Shown here: one piece after another, positions 27,905-37,145 of the stretch | Numbering within the stretch: the first letter of the stretch is position 1 | How the letters are laid out: every line of letters begins with the position of its first letter | Origin: Candidatus Defluviibacterium haderslevense | GTDB lineage: Bacteria > Bacteroidota > Bacteroidia > Chitinophagales > Saprospiraceae | Assembly (NCBI GenBank): GCA_016712225.1 | Contig: JADJRL010000003.1 | Span: 1,075,001 to 1,139,000, forward strand | Direction of reading: 5' to 3' | DNA: 64,000 nucleotides | Program-made: the position numbers and the translations under genes | The notes under the pieces: model-generated | What the model was told of the DNA's origin: nothing | What the model saw: the letters and a program-made list of their open reading frames with translations, nothing else | Databases searched by the model: none

Positions 27905-27990
27905 TTTTTTCTTCACTGATGGCAGTTACTGACGACTATTAAACTAATGACTTTCTTTTTTCTTCACTTGCGGATGTTGACTGACGACTA
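27905..27990. repeat. Imperfect 34/35-base direct repeat between the two adhesin genes
   Basis: Copy 1 spans 27905-27938 and copy 2 spans 27956-27990. Both begin TTTTTTCTTCACT and end ACTGACGACTA, differing at a few internal bases. On the minus strand each copy contains GTGAAGAAAAAA, close to the start of the downstream adhesin gene. They fill most of the 123-base gap between the two genes. Confidence 0.8.
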
Positions 27991-27994
27991 AATA

Positions 27995-30900
27995 TTACTT
28001 ACATAAAGTCACATCCCCTTTCAAAATATATTTTTTACCATTGAGAAATTCCAATTCAACCCAATACACAAATACTCCAGGATTGCATCCTTTCTGTCTG
28101 GAATATCCATTCCAACCTTGATTCGGAATATTAGGTGAGCTGTTTGTAGATTCAAATACCTGATCGCCCCAGCGATCATATATTTGAAATTTCTTTATCA
28201 ATATATTATCTTTTGATGAAGTATGTACATAAAAATAATCGTTAATTAAATCTCCATTAGGTGAAAATACATTAGGCAACCACGCTTCGGGAGATTTAAC
28301 CTTTACACGTATTCGAGAAGTAGATTCGCATCCATTGGTATCTATAACTGTAACTGAATATTCAGTATCCTCGAAAGTTGAAATTATAGGATTAGTACAA
28401 TCTGTACAACTTAAACCTAAAGTAGGACTCCATGTAATGGTTCTAATCATATTTGGTGCTAGATTTACATTCAGTTGAACTTGTTGAGTTTCTCCTAATT
28501 CCAAAGTCAATTCCGGAGAGAGATCTGTAATTACAAATGGTAATTGTATAATGTCAAAAGATTTTGTAAATTCACATCCAACCGTATCTCGTACTAATAA
28601 ACTATAATTTCCGGGTAATAATTGATCAAAAGATGATTTCTTAGTAAATGTTTTTCCATTGTCCAATGAGTAATTAAATGAACCATGACCCCCAATAATA
28701 TTTATAATTTTTGTGGCACCAAATTCCTTTCCGCATTTAGGCGATTGAGTATTTAGGTTTAGATCAACTATTAACGAACTATCTTTTTTAACTTCAACTA
28801 ATGATGAAGTCCTGCATCCATTTAGAGTATCTGTAACTAATATTGAATAAATTCCTGAATTTGAAGTTGTCCATAAAGATTGATTAGATACCATCTGACC
28901 ACCTAAATTATTCCAACTTATAATTTGATTGGGTTTAATACCAATTACTTGAATTGTTGCTAACGAATGTTTACAATCTATGCTATCTGCTGTTGCAATA
29001 AACCGAGGCCGGATTGTATCAATGGCAACCGTTATAAATCCCTTGGTAATACATCCATTGAGCGCTTGAATGGATAATTCATATAAACCTGGAATTGTAG
29101 TTGTTTCAACTGCTTTATTGCTTTTAAATTGATTGGGTCCATTCCATAAATAACTTAGATTATTTGTCGAAGCCTTAATTTTAAGATCAGCTACTGGAAA
29201 ATTACAATTAATGGTATCATTGAAGACTTCAAGTCTTGGAGCCAAAGTATCCATTCCAACATTTACACTAATCTGCTCTTTGCAGTGATTTAATCCAGTA
29301 GTAGTTAATTGATAAGTTCCGGGAAGTGAAGTTGTTAATTGAGCCTGATTATCATTTGTTCCGTTTGGTAATATCCATAAAAATTTAATTCCAGTATTAC
29401 TTTTAGCTTGAAGTGTTATTATTTTCTTATTGCAAGTGATGGTATCTGTGTTAACCATTAAATTAGGCTTGATCGTATCCTGGACAATAAATACTCTTGA
29501 TGTTTGCGTACAAAAATTGATTCCTGTCACAATAATATCGTAGAATCCTCCCAGTGAGATGGAAGCATCTTTATTTGTGGAAGTAAAATTATTAGGACCC
29601 GACCATAATTGATTAAGTATTGCATCATTGGTTGTATAACCCAAAATAATATTCGTTTTCAGACAATCCAAAGTATCAGGTATAAGATTAATTTTTGGTG
29701 TAAGCGTATCCTGAATAATGGTTACCGTTTGCTCTGAATAACATTTTTGAGGGGTTTGAATTCTTATTGTATATGTTCCTCCTGTATTAATCGTAATTCG
29801 ATCCTGACTCGAAGTAAACCCATTCGGGCCTACCCATGAATACGATAAGGAATCAAAAGAAGATTGTGGTGTGAGTGTGATTTGTTTTTTAAGACAATTC
29901 AAAGTATCATTATTCAGCATTAAATCAGGTTTTCGAATATCCTGACTTATTGTTATCATGAATGAATCACTACATCCATTTGTATTTCTTGCATACAAAA
30001 TATATTCACCAGCTGTTTTTATAAATGGATTGAGTACAGGTAATACATTCCCATTCGGACCTTTCCAGTATAAAGTTCCGTTATGATTAGAAATGGTAGC
30101 TTTTAATTGTATTGAATCTACGGCACAACTTAAAATGTCATTTTGGGAAGTTAAAACTGGTTTCTGAATATCTTGGATAATATTAACAGAGACATCTGAA
30201 ATGCAATGATTTGGTTTTTCTACTTGTAGTGTGTATAATCCTGGAACATTGATTTGAGGATTTTTTAAAATGGAATTAAAATTACCAGGTCCTGACCATT
30301 TGAAATTTAACCGAGTGGTGTCTCCAAGTGGATATAAAATAACATTGGTTTTAGTGCAGGTTAATGTGTCTGAAGAAACGTTCAATTGCGCTTTAACGGT
30401 ATCAACCAGTACTTTGACTTGAATGCTATCCGCACACCCGTTAGATGACCTTGCAACTAATGTGTAGGTCCCACCATCAGATGTGAGTAACTGTTTAGTT
30501 TGAAATATATTTCCACTTGGATTTTTCCATATAATATTTGCAGAAGAGTCTGACGTAAAACTTAACAAAGTAATTTGATTTTTCAGGCAATTTATAGTAT
30601 CGTCATGAGATGTTATAATTGGTTTTTTAATATCTTGAAAGATTTCAATATTTTGTTTTGTAATACATCCATTTGTTCCTTCCAATTCAATTTGATAAGT
30701 ACCAGCTTGTGTTATTTTGTAATGTTGAGAATCCAATTTAATAATAGCACCGGGTCCACTTAATCGAATCAGGTCTGTGTTGTTTTTCTGATTTAAGAAC
30801 AATGTAGCTGTGTCTTTGAGACAATTCATGGTATCCACACTATAGCTATATTGCGGAGGTGTTTTGTCTAATTTAATTTGAAATGAATCTGTGCGAATAC

Positions 30901-32398
30901 AACCCGATGGAGTTGTAGTAATCAAGTAATACGTTCCACTATCAGCCACGATCCAATCATCGCCTGTATTTGTTTTACCTTTCGGTCCTAGCCATTTGAA
31001 ATTTGAATTTTTAATTGATGAATTTGCTTTAAGGATACTCGTATCTGATTTGCAATTGATATTCTGGTAATCAATTGTAACTTTTGGATTTTCTGAACGC
31101 TCCAAAACCTTTACGGAATCAATACCCTTACAGTTGTATTCATCGACAACGGTAATGATGTAAGTTCCCGCTTCTGTTACCACAGGATTTTGATCTTCGG
31201 ATGAAAAACCCGTAGGTCCAGACCAAAAATAACGAACTTCGAAATTATTTGATTTGGCTTTGATTGTAGCAAAATCCTTTCCACATCCCAAGGTATCTGT
31301 AGTACTTGCAGTAACTTTTGGCGGTGTAATATTACCTAAAACTTCGACAGTTACCGATTCACAGCAATTTGGTAATGGTGCACATACAGTCAATGTATAC
31401 ATACCAGGTCCTTCAATTTTTGCTTGATTGGTTTTTCCTCCTGATACTATTTTTCCGGGATTTGAGGTCCATTGATAAGTCCATCCGGGACCAGATGATG
31501 ACGCAGAACCATCAAGGGTAATGACTGGTCGATCACAGTTAACAATCTCTGGAATATCTATACTCGCAACAATATCAATTACATCTACTTCAACTGTATC
31601 ACGTACTTCACATATTTTTTTCAAGCTGATATCATCGACGGCAAAATCATTTCCACCTGTTGCGGTATTCAGATTCACAATACAGATTTCAATGGATGTA
31701 TTTGCACCAACATTGAATGTTGTAGTGAAATTTTGCCAATTACAAACAGCTCCTGAAGCATTAAAAACATTTCCTATAGGGTCACCATTCATTGAGAATT
31801 GTAAGATGGGAGGTGCTGCACTTACTACTGCCGTAATCCAAGCCGACAAAGTATAATCCATATCAGGCATAACATTAATGGTTTGGCACCAGACATTTTG
31901 AAGATTAGCGGCGCCATTAAGGACCATCATATTCCCTGAACCAGAAGTGTGATCTCCACAAGGAGCAAATCCGGTATGACCAAATTGGGGATTGGTGATT
32001 ACATCATAAGTTCCCTCACAATCCAAATAACCTGCTCCATAGCAAGACATGTTTCCGACCATATAGTCGGTATAAAAACCAACATTTCCGGCACTAAAGT
32101 CCCCATTATTGATTAATTCGGTATTATCATTTCCTCGAGCGACCAAAATGTAGGTTTCAGGTCCAAATACGGTTACTTTAGGGTTTAAAATTTTTGGATT
32201 ACTGAGATTGGTAGGTGGTTCCCAATAATACTCAAATGGGTTTCCCGTTATTTTACCTTTAAAAAAATCCATATCTCCCTTTCTGCAAACGAGTATATCG
32301 GGTCCTGCATCAACTTTAAAATTGCATTGTGCCATTAGGCTTGGCATGCTGATTATAGCCATAAATAGCAATCCCAATAAATTCGATTTTACATTCAT
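27995..32398 (-). CDS. Giant T9SS type B cargo protein with Ig-like repeats (paralogue 2)
   Basis: A 1,467-residue secreted protein with the same architecture as its downstream neighbour: signal peptide (LLGLLFMAIISMPSLMA), a lectin-like N-region with VDAGPDILVC and paired cysteines to about 260, a PKD-like unit, 11 Ig-like repeats of about 77 residues with two cysteines each, a SprB-like unit (IIGGHGSFNYSLDNG), and a type B sorting domain (LPNVFSPNGDLIND, DRWGDQVF, NPGVFVYWVEL). The shared domain order and adjacency point to gene duplication. The ATG at 32398 is well supported by the signal peptide. Likely role: surface adhesion or gliding-related attachment. It is the first gene of the minus-strand group that ends with the FemAB-like gene. 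Confidence 0.88.
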   Translation of the reverse strand: MNVKSNLLGLLFMAIISMPSLMAQCNFKVDAGPDILVCRKGDMDFFKGKITGNPFEYYWEPPTNLSNPKILNPKVTVFGPETYILVARGNDNTELINNGDFSAGNVGFYTDYMVGNMSCYGAGYLDCEGTYDVITNPQFGHTGFAPCGDHTSGSGNMMVLNGAANLQNVWCQTINVMPDMDYTLSAWITAVVSAAPPILQFSMNGDPIGNVFNASGAVCNWQNFTTTFNVGANTSIEICIVNLNTATGGNDFAVDDISLKKICEVRDTVEVDVIDIVASIDIPEIVNCDRPVITLDGSASSSGPGWTYQWTSNPGKIVSGGKTNQAKIEGPGMYTLTVCAPLPNCCESVTVEVLGNITPPKVTASTTDTLGCGKDFATIKAKSNNFEVRYFWSGPTGFSSEDQNPVVTEAGTYIITVVDEYNCKGIDSVKVLERSENPKVTIDYQNINCKSDTSILKANSSIKNSNFKWLGPKGKTNTGDDWIVADSGTYYLITTTPSGCIRTDSFQIKLDKTPPQYSYSVDTMNCLKDTATLFLNQKNNTDLIRLSGPGAIIKLDSQHYKITQAGTYQIELEGTNGCITKQNIEIFQDIKKPIITSHDDTINCLKNQITLLSFTSDSSANIIWKNPSGNIFQTKQLLTSDGGTYTLVARSSNGCADSIQVKVLVDTVKAQLNVSSDTLTCTKTNVILYPLGDTTRLNFKWSGPGNFNSILKNPQINVPGLYTLQVEKPNHCISDVSVNIIQDIQKPVLTSQNDILSCAVDSIQLKATISNHNGTLYWKGPNGNVLPVLNPFIKTAGEYILYARNTNGCSDSFMITISQDIRKPDLMLNNDTLNCLKKQITLTPQSSFDSLSYSWVGPNGFTSSQDRITINTGGTYTIRIQTPQKCYSEQTVTIIQDTLTPKINLIPDTLDCLKTNIILGYTTNDAILNQLWSGPNNFTSTNKDASISLGGFYDIIVTGINFCTQTSRVFIVQDTIKPNLMVNTDTITCNKKIITLQAKSNTGIKFLWILPNGTNDNQAQLTTSLPGTYQLTTTGLNHCKEQISVNVGMDTLAPRLEVFNDTINCNFPVADLKIKASTNNLSYLWNGPNQFKSNKAVETTTIPGLYELSIQALNGCITKGFITVAIDTIRPRFIATADSIDCKHSLATIQVIGIKPNQIISWNNLGGQMVSNQSLWTTSNSGIYSILVTDTLNGCRTSSLVEVKKDSSLIVDLNLNTQSPKCGKEFGATKIINIIGGHGSFNYSLDNGKTFTKKSSFDQLLPGNYSLLVRDTVGCEFTKSFDIIQLPFVITDLSPELTLELGETQQVQLNVNLAPNMIRTITWSPTLGLSCTDCTNPIISTFEDTEYSVTVIDTNGCESTSRIRVKVKSPEAWLPNVFSPNGDLINDYFYVHTSSKDNILIKKFQIYDRWGDQVFESTNSSPNIPNQGWNGYSRQKGCNPGVFVYWVELEFLNGKKYILKGDVTLCK
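28770..31326 (-). repeat. 11 tandem Ig-like repeat units (about 232 bp) in paralogue 2
   Basis: Eleven in-frame units of about 77 codons (ends approximate), matching the number and size of those in the neighbouring paralogue. The units are diverged; no pair is nearly identical. Confidence 0.8.
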
Positions 32399-32569
32399 AT
32401 AAATACAGATCAGTCGGTAAATATAGGTTAATTGTTTGAATTTTGAATCCCGTATTTTAGATTGATGGTTTAAGTATAATTCTAATATTTAATTTATTGA
32501 TTATCTAATTTTTAACTCACAATTTGTGGATCAAACATATATACTTTATTGTGATATAATAAAACTTCA

Positions 32570-32577
32570 TATCTTTG
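32570..32577 (+). promoter_or_regulatory. -7 element of the sugar-modification operon
   Basis: TATCTTTG matches TAnnTTTG exactly and sits 19 bases before the ATG at 32597. ATTG at 32548-32551 with an 18-bp spacer is a possible weak -33. It lies in the 198-base region shared with the divergent adhesin gene. Confidence 0.5.
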
Positions 32578-32596
32578 GTTTTCAATAACGGAATCC

Positions 32597-33574
32597 ATGG
32601 AGTTAGAACAAGCTAAAATACTCGTCATTGGCGGTGCTGGATTTATAGGAAGTTTTGTAGTGACAGAATTACTAAAACATCCGGTAAATGAAGTTGTGGT
32701 TTATGATAATTTGGCACGTGGTAAGAAGGCTTATTTAACAGAAGCTTTGAAAGATCCACGATGCTCTTTCTATCCTGTAGGCGGCGACATACGTGAGGTT
32801 GATATACTCAATGATGCCATGAAAGGCAAAGATTATGTGATATGTCTGGCGGCTATGTGGTTGTTACACTGTAAAGACTATCCACGCACAGCGTTTGATG
32901 TAAATATTGCGGGTACTTTCAATGTCCTGGAAGCATGTGTTAAAAATAATATCAAAAAACTCATCTGGTCATCATCAGCTTCTGTCTACGGAGATGCGGT
33001 AGAGTTACCGATGACTGAAGACCATCCTTTCAATAATAAGAATTTCTATGGCGCTACCAAGATAGCCGGAGAAGCTATGGCAACAGCCTTCCATGATCGA
33101 TATGGACTTCAAGTTATTGGACTTCGGTATATGAATGTTTACGGCCCTCACCAAGACCAGACTGCGGCTTATACGGGTGTAATTCCTATTATGCTCAATA
33201 AGATCGATGCCAATGAACAACCCGTTATCAATGGGGATGGGAGTCAGGCATATGATTTTATTTATGTAGAGGATGTAGCACGATTTAATGTCTTGGCTTT
33301 AAAAAGTGACATCGCTCATGGATTCTATAACGTAGGAACAGAAGTTCAGACGAGTATAAAGACCTTATGTGATCTCATTCTGGAACTTAAACAGTCTGAT
33401 CTTAAAGTCATCTATAAACCATATAGCGCCGATGATGCTAGAGCTTTAGTTCAGAATCGAATTGGTTCGAATAAGAAGGCAAAAACCGAACTTGGTTTTG
33501 AATTCAAATATAACTTAAGAGAAGGGTTAAATAAATTAATTCAGTGGCGAAATGCTAATGGAGCTGACCAATAA
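32597..33574 (+). CDS. NAD-dependent sugar epimerase/dehydratase (extended SDR)
   Basis: A 325-residue extended short-chain dehydrogenase acting on a nucleotide sugar. The Rossmann motif GGAGFIG is at residues 12-18, the SSSASVYGD strand holds the catalytic Ser, and YGATK at 151-155 holds the catalytic Tyr and Lys. GLRYMNVYGPHQ and the late YNVGTE segment are typical of UDP-sugar 4-epimerases and 4,6-dehydratases. The exact reaction cannot be chosen from sequence alone. It opens a tightly spaced operon: the aminotransferase starts 11 bases later. The unusual MWLLHCKDYPR replaces the common H-x-A-A-x-x-x-V motif, which may reflect a specific substrate. Confidence 0.88.
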   Translation: MELEQAKILVIGGAGFIGSFVVTELLKHPVNEVVVYDNLARGKKAYLTEALKDPRCSFYPVGGDIREVDILNDAMKGKDYVICLAAMWLLHCKDYPRTAFDVNIAGTFNVLEACVKNNIKKLIWSSSASVYGDAVELPMTEDHPFNNKNFYGATKIAGEAMATAFHDRYGLQVIGLRYMNVYGPHQDQTAAYTGVIPIMLNKIDANEQPVINGDGSQAYDFIYVEDVARFNVLALKSDIAHGFYNVGTEVQTSIKTLCDLILELKQSDLKVIYKPYSADDARALVQNRIGSNKKAKTELGFEFKYNLREGLNKLIQWRNANGADQ

Positions 33575-33585
33575 TACAATACCGC

Positions 33586-34731
33586 ATGCTAGATAATAAA
33601 AAATATATCCAAATTTCCCAACCCTCCATGGGGCAAGATGAATGGGAAGCCTGCAAGGGTCCGATTTTTTCAGGATGGATGACTCAGGGACCAAGAGTAG
33701 CAGAATTTGAAAAAATGTTTGCAGATATTCATCAAGTTAAACATGCCATTGCTGTTTCTAATTGTACTACAGCATTGCATATTGCTGTTGTCGCTTGTGG
33801 AGTAGGTCCAGGCGATGAAGTAATAGTTCCTGCATTTACCTGGGTTTCTACCGCCAATGTGGTAGAATATTGTGGTGCTACACCAATCTTTGTAGATATA
33901 GACTTAAGAACTTTCAATCTCGATCCACTACAGTTAGCCGCTAAAATTACCCCAAAAACCAAAGCCATTATTCCTGTACATTTATTTGGATTATGTGCAG
34001 ATATTGATGCTATAAAAAACATTGCTGGTAATATTCCTATTATTGAAGATGGAGCCTGTGCTGCAGGAGCTATTTACAAAGGTAGATTTGCAGGCGGTTT
34101 AGGTGACATTGCTTGTTTTTCATTTCATCCTAGAAAATCTGTAACCACGGGTGAAGGAGGAATGTTAACAACTCATGATGATGCCATCGCAGCGCATATG
34201 AATTGTCTTAGAAATCATGGCGCTTCATTGTCTGAAGAACAAAGACATAAAGGACCAAAACCATACATTTTACCAGAATTTGATATGGTGGGTTATAATT
34301 ATCGAATGACTGATCTTCAGGGAGCGGTAGGTGTAGTCCAACTAAAAAAATTAAAAACATTTATTGATTATAGACATCAATGGGCACAATTTTATACCAG
34401 AGAATTAGAACAACTCCCTTGGTTGAAAACGCCTTTCATTCCAGAAAATTATACTCATGGATGGCAGTCTTATGTCACATACATTGACGAAAGTAAATCA
34501 CCACGTAGTAGAAATGATTTGATGGAATATTTACAACAGCACGGTATTGCAACGAGACCAGGCACACATGCGGTTCATATGCTCTCATTTTATAAAAATA
34601 AATATGGAATTAAAGCCGATGATTATCCTAATGCTATGAGAGCAGACCAACATTCTATGTCAATACCTTTACATAATCTAATGACTGCTGAAGATTTTCA
34701 ATATGTAGTTGACATCATAAAGTCCGCCTAA
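33586..34731 (+). CDS. DegT/DnrJ/EryC1/StrS sugar aminotransferase
   Basis: A 381-residue PLP enzyme that transfers an amino group, usually from glutamate, to a keto-sugar nucleotide. The PLP lysine is predicted at residue 184 in FSFHPRKSVTTGEGGM; SNCTTALHIA binds the phosphate and PIIEDGACAAGA carries the aspartate that pairs with the pyridine nitrogen. LNHxxW-type C-terminal features (GVVQLKKL; HGWQSYVTY) are present. It sits between the SDR epimerase and the amidotransferase with gaps of 11 and 12 bases. Related enzymes are WbpE and PorR in O-antigen and A-LPS pathways; family membership is clear, the product is not. Confidence 0.92.
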   Translation: MLDNKKYIQISQPSMGQDEWEACKGPIFSGWMTQGPRVAEFEKMFADIHQVKHAIAVSNCTTALHIAVVACGVGPGDEVIVPAFTWVSTANVVEYCGATPIFVDIDLRTFNLDPLQLAAKITPKTKAIIPVHLFGLCADIDAIKNIAGNIPIIEDGACAAGAIYKGRFAGGLGDIACFSFHPRKSVTTGEGGMLTTHDDAIAAHMNCLRNHGASLSEEQRHKGPKPYILPEFDMVGYNYRMTDLQGAVGVVQLKKLKTFIDYRHQWAQFYTRELEQLPWLKTPFIPENYTHGWQSYVTYIDESKSPRSRNDLMEYLQQHGIATRPGTHAVHMLSFYKNKYGIKADDYPNAMRADQHSMSIPLHNLMTAEDFQYVVDIIKSA

Positions 34732-34743
34732 TACAGTTTTAAA

Positions 34744-36633
34744 ATGTGCGGTATAACAGGAATATTCAATTTGGATCAAAAGGAAGTATCTAGAACTATC
34801 CTTAATAAAATGGTTCAAAGCCTGGTACACCGTGGTCCTGATGGAGAAGGTATATATTGTAATCAGAATATAGGATTAGGGCACAGAAGACTTTCTATAT
34901 TGGATGTGAGTAATAAAGGTGCACAGCCCATGTATTCACATAACAAAGAGTGGATCGTTGTTTTCAATGGATGTATTTACAATTTTCAATCCTTAAAAAA
35001 CGAATTGCTGACCCTTGGACATACCTTTATTTCTACAACAGATACTGAAGTGATTTCAGAAGGATTAGCAGAATGGGGACCTAAGTGTTTCGAACGATTT
35101 GACGGGATGTTTGCTATTGCTGCATGGAATACTAAGACGCAAGAATTGATTATTTCACGGGATCGATTTGGTGTAAAACCCTTGTATTATTATTTTGATG
35201 GTCGTCTCTTTTTATTTGCATCAGAAATCAAAGCTATACTTGAACATCCCAATTATTCCATAAAAATTAATACTGCTGCGTTAAATGAGTATTTTAGTTT
35301 TCAGAATTTATTTCGATTTCATACTTTGTTTGATGGCATTTATATGTTGCCCGCAGCAAATACGATCAGCATCTCTAAAGATACTAGATCATTACGTCAT
35401 CAGGTTTGGTGGGATTATAACTTTAGTGAAGTAGATAATACCATTACTTTTCAAGATGCAAAAGAAGAAACCAAACGTCTAATGCAAGAAGCCGTAAAGC
35501 GACAAATGGTTTCTGATGTTCCGGTAGGTTCCTATTTATCTGGAGGTATGGATTCCGGATCCATTACAGCATTAGCCAGCAAGCACGTACCCCGTTTGTC
35601 AACATTTACCTGTGGATTTGATATGAGTAGTGTGACCGGTGTAGAAGTAAATTATGATGAGCGCAGAGATGCGGAGTTAATGGCCAATTTTTTTAAGACA
35701 GAACATTATGAACAAGTCATTAATGCCGGCGATTTATCTTGGTCACTTCCTAGAGTGGTATGGCATTTGGAGGACCTGAGAGTGGGGATGAGTTATCCCA
35801 ATTATTACATTAGTCGGCTGGCCTCTAAATTTGTAAAAGTTTGTCTACAAGGAACAGGTGGTGATGAATTATATGGTGGATATCCCTGGAGATATTACCG
35901 AGTTTTTCAATCGTTAAATCAACAAGATTATTTCGATCAATATTATGGCTTCTGGCAAAGATTGGTTCCAGATCAAGACAAATCCAGATTATTTCAACCG
36001 GCTACATTTGGAACTATCGATGTACGTGAACCTAGAACTGCGTTTGAGAATGTATTCAAATTTAATGAAGGCCTTCAATATGATACCCCCGAACATCACA
36101 TCCAAAATAGTCTATATTTTGAAATTAAAACTTTTCTACCTGGTCTACTTCTCGTGGGTGATAAATTATCAATGGCTAATGGTCTGGAAGAAAGATTCCC
36201 GTTTCTAGATAATGATTTAGTTAATTTTGCACAGAAGATTCCAGTTAGGCATAAATTGGCCAATTTGGAAAATATGAAAAGCCTGGATGAAGATAGTGCG
36301 GGTAATAAAAAGAAACAATATCAGGAATATAGTGATGGTAAAAATGTTTTACGTAAAGCATTAGAAGAATTTATTCCTGAGAAAATATTGAATAGACCAA
36401 AACAGGGATTTTCAGCGCCTGATGAAAGTTGGTACCGTGGAGAGAATGCAGCCTATGTAAAAGAATTGTTGTTAAATAAGAAAACAATGAGCTCTGAGTT
36501 CATTAATCCTGAGTACATGTCTCACATTATTTCTGAACATATAGATCATCGAATTAACCATCGGCTATTGATCTGGAGTTTTTTAAATTTTGAATATTGG
36601 TGTAGAATTTTTTTAAAAGGTGAACGAATATAA
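34744..36633 (+). CDS. AsnB-like glutamine amidotransferase (asparagine synthase family)
   Basis: A 629-residue enzyme with an N-terminal class II glutaminase domain (nucleophile Cys2 in MCGITGIF; RGPDGEG; GHRRLSILD) and a C-terminal ATP-dependent synthetase domain (PP-loop SYLSGGMDSGSITAL at about 255-270; GTGGDELYGGY). It could make asparagine, but its place inside a sugar operon suggests the WbpS/WbmI role, amidating the carboxyl group of a sugar uronate to a uronamide. Its length is close to that of WbpS-type proteins as I remember them. Its stop codon overlaps the next start by one base (TAATG), implying translational coupling with the acyltransferase. Confidence 0.88.
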   Translation: MCGITGIFNLDQKEVSRTILNKMVQSLVHRGPDGEGIYCNQNIGLGHRRLSILDVSNKGAQPMYSHNKEWIVVFNGCIYNFQSLKNELLTLGHTFISTTDTEVISEGLAEWGPKCFERFDGMFAIAAWNTKTQELIISRDRFGVKPLYYYFDGRLFLFASEIKAILEHPNYSIKINTAALNEYFSFQNLFRFHTLFDGIYMLPAANTISISKDTRSLRHQVWWDYNFSEVDNTITFQDAKEETKRLMQEAVKRQMVSDVPVGSYLSGGMDSGSITALASKHVPRLSTFTCGFDMSSVTGVEVNYDERRDAELMANFFKTEHYEQVINAGDLSWSLPRVVWHLEDLRVGMSYPNYYISRLASKFVKVCLQGTGGDELYGGYPWRYYRVFQSLNQQDYFDQYYGFWQRLVPDQDKSRLFQPATFGTIDVREPRTAFENVFKFNEGLQYDTPEHHIQNSLYFEIKTFLPGLLLVGDKLSMANGLEERFPFLDNDLVNFAQKIPVRHKLANLENMKSLDEDSAGNKKKQYQEYSDGKNVLRKALEEFIPEKILNRPKQGFSAPDESWYRGENAAYVKELLLNKKTMSSEFINPEYMSHIISEHIDHRINHRLLIWSFLNFEYWCRIFLKGERI

Positions 36634-37145
36634 TGTTGATTAATAGATTATTGAACAGACTTTTTAGATTGAAACGTGAGGCTATAAAGCAAAAGTACAA
36701 TCGTGTTCTACCTTTCAATGAGTTAATGACAGATAGATGGGAAAAAGCGAGTTATCTTCAATTTGGTAAAGGAACTAGTGTCTATGATTCTGCAATGATT
36801 TATGGTGATGTAACCGTTGGAGAAAACACCTGGATTGGACCATTTACTATTTTAGATGGAAGCGGAACATTAAAAATTGGTTCAAATTGTTCAATTTCTG
36901 CAGGTGTACATATTTATACTCATGACACGGTTCAATGGGCTATAAGCGGTGGCAAAGAGAAGTATGAATATGGAGAAGTTATTATTGGGAACAATTGTTA
37001 TATAGCACCTAATGTGGTCATTGCAAGAGGTGTTCATATTGGAGACGGATGTATTATCGGTGCCAATAGTTTTATTAATAAATCATTTGCTGCAGGAAAG
37101 AAAATAGCAGGAAACCCTGGTAAAGAAATTGAGGATGGAAAATAA
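36633..37145 (+). CDS. Hexapeptide-repeat acyltransferase (left-handed beta-helix)
   Basis: A 170-residue trimeric-type acyltransferase. From about 60 to 165 it shows the hexapeptide rhythm: VTVGENTWIGPFTILDGSG, KIGSNCSISAGVHIYTHD, VIIGNNCYIAPNVVIARGVHIGDGCIIGANSFI. Such enzymes O- or N-acetylate sugars using acetyl-CoA; WbpD-like N-acetyltransferases belong here. The His in IYTHD is a likely catalytic base. The start overlaps the amidotransferase stop by one base, and its own end overlaps the methyltransferase start by 11 bases. Confidence 0.9.
   Translation: MLINRLLNRLFRLKREAIKQKYNRVLPFNELMTDRWEKASYLQFGKGTSVYDSAMIYGDVTVGENTWIGPFTILDGSGTLKIGSNCSISAGVHIYTHDTVQWAISGGKEKYEYGEVIIGNNCYIAPNVVIARGVHIGDGCIIGANSFINKSFAAGKKIAGNPGKEIEDGK

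Noticed and set aside
27872..27916. GTG-initiated 15-residue Lys-rich extension of the adhesin
   Set aside because: The signal peptide starts cleanly at ATG 27871, and the extension contains part of a duplicated non-coding element.
34744..36633. Assignment as housekeeping asparagine synthetase
   Set aside because: The motifs allow it, but the gene is translationally coupled to sugar-modifying genes, so a sugar amidotransferase role is more likely. The call is kept at family level.
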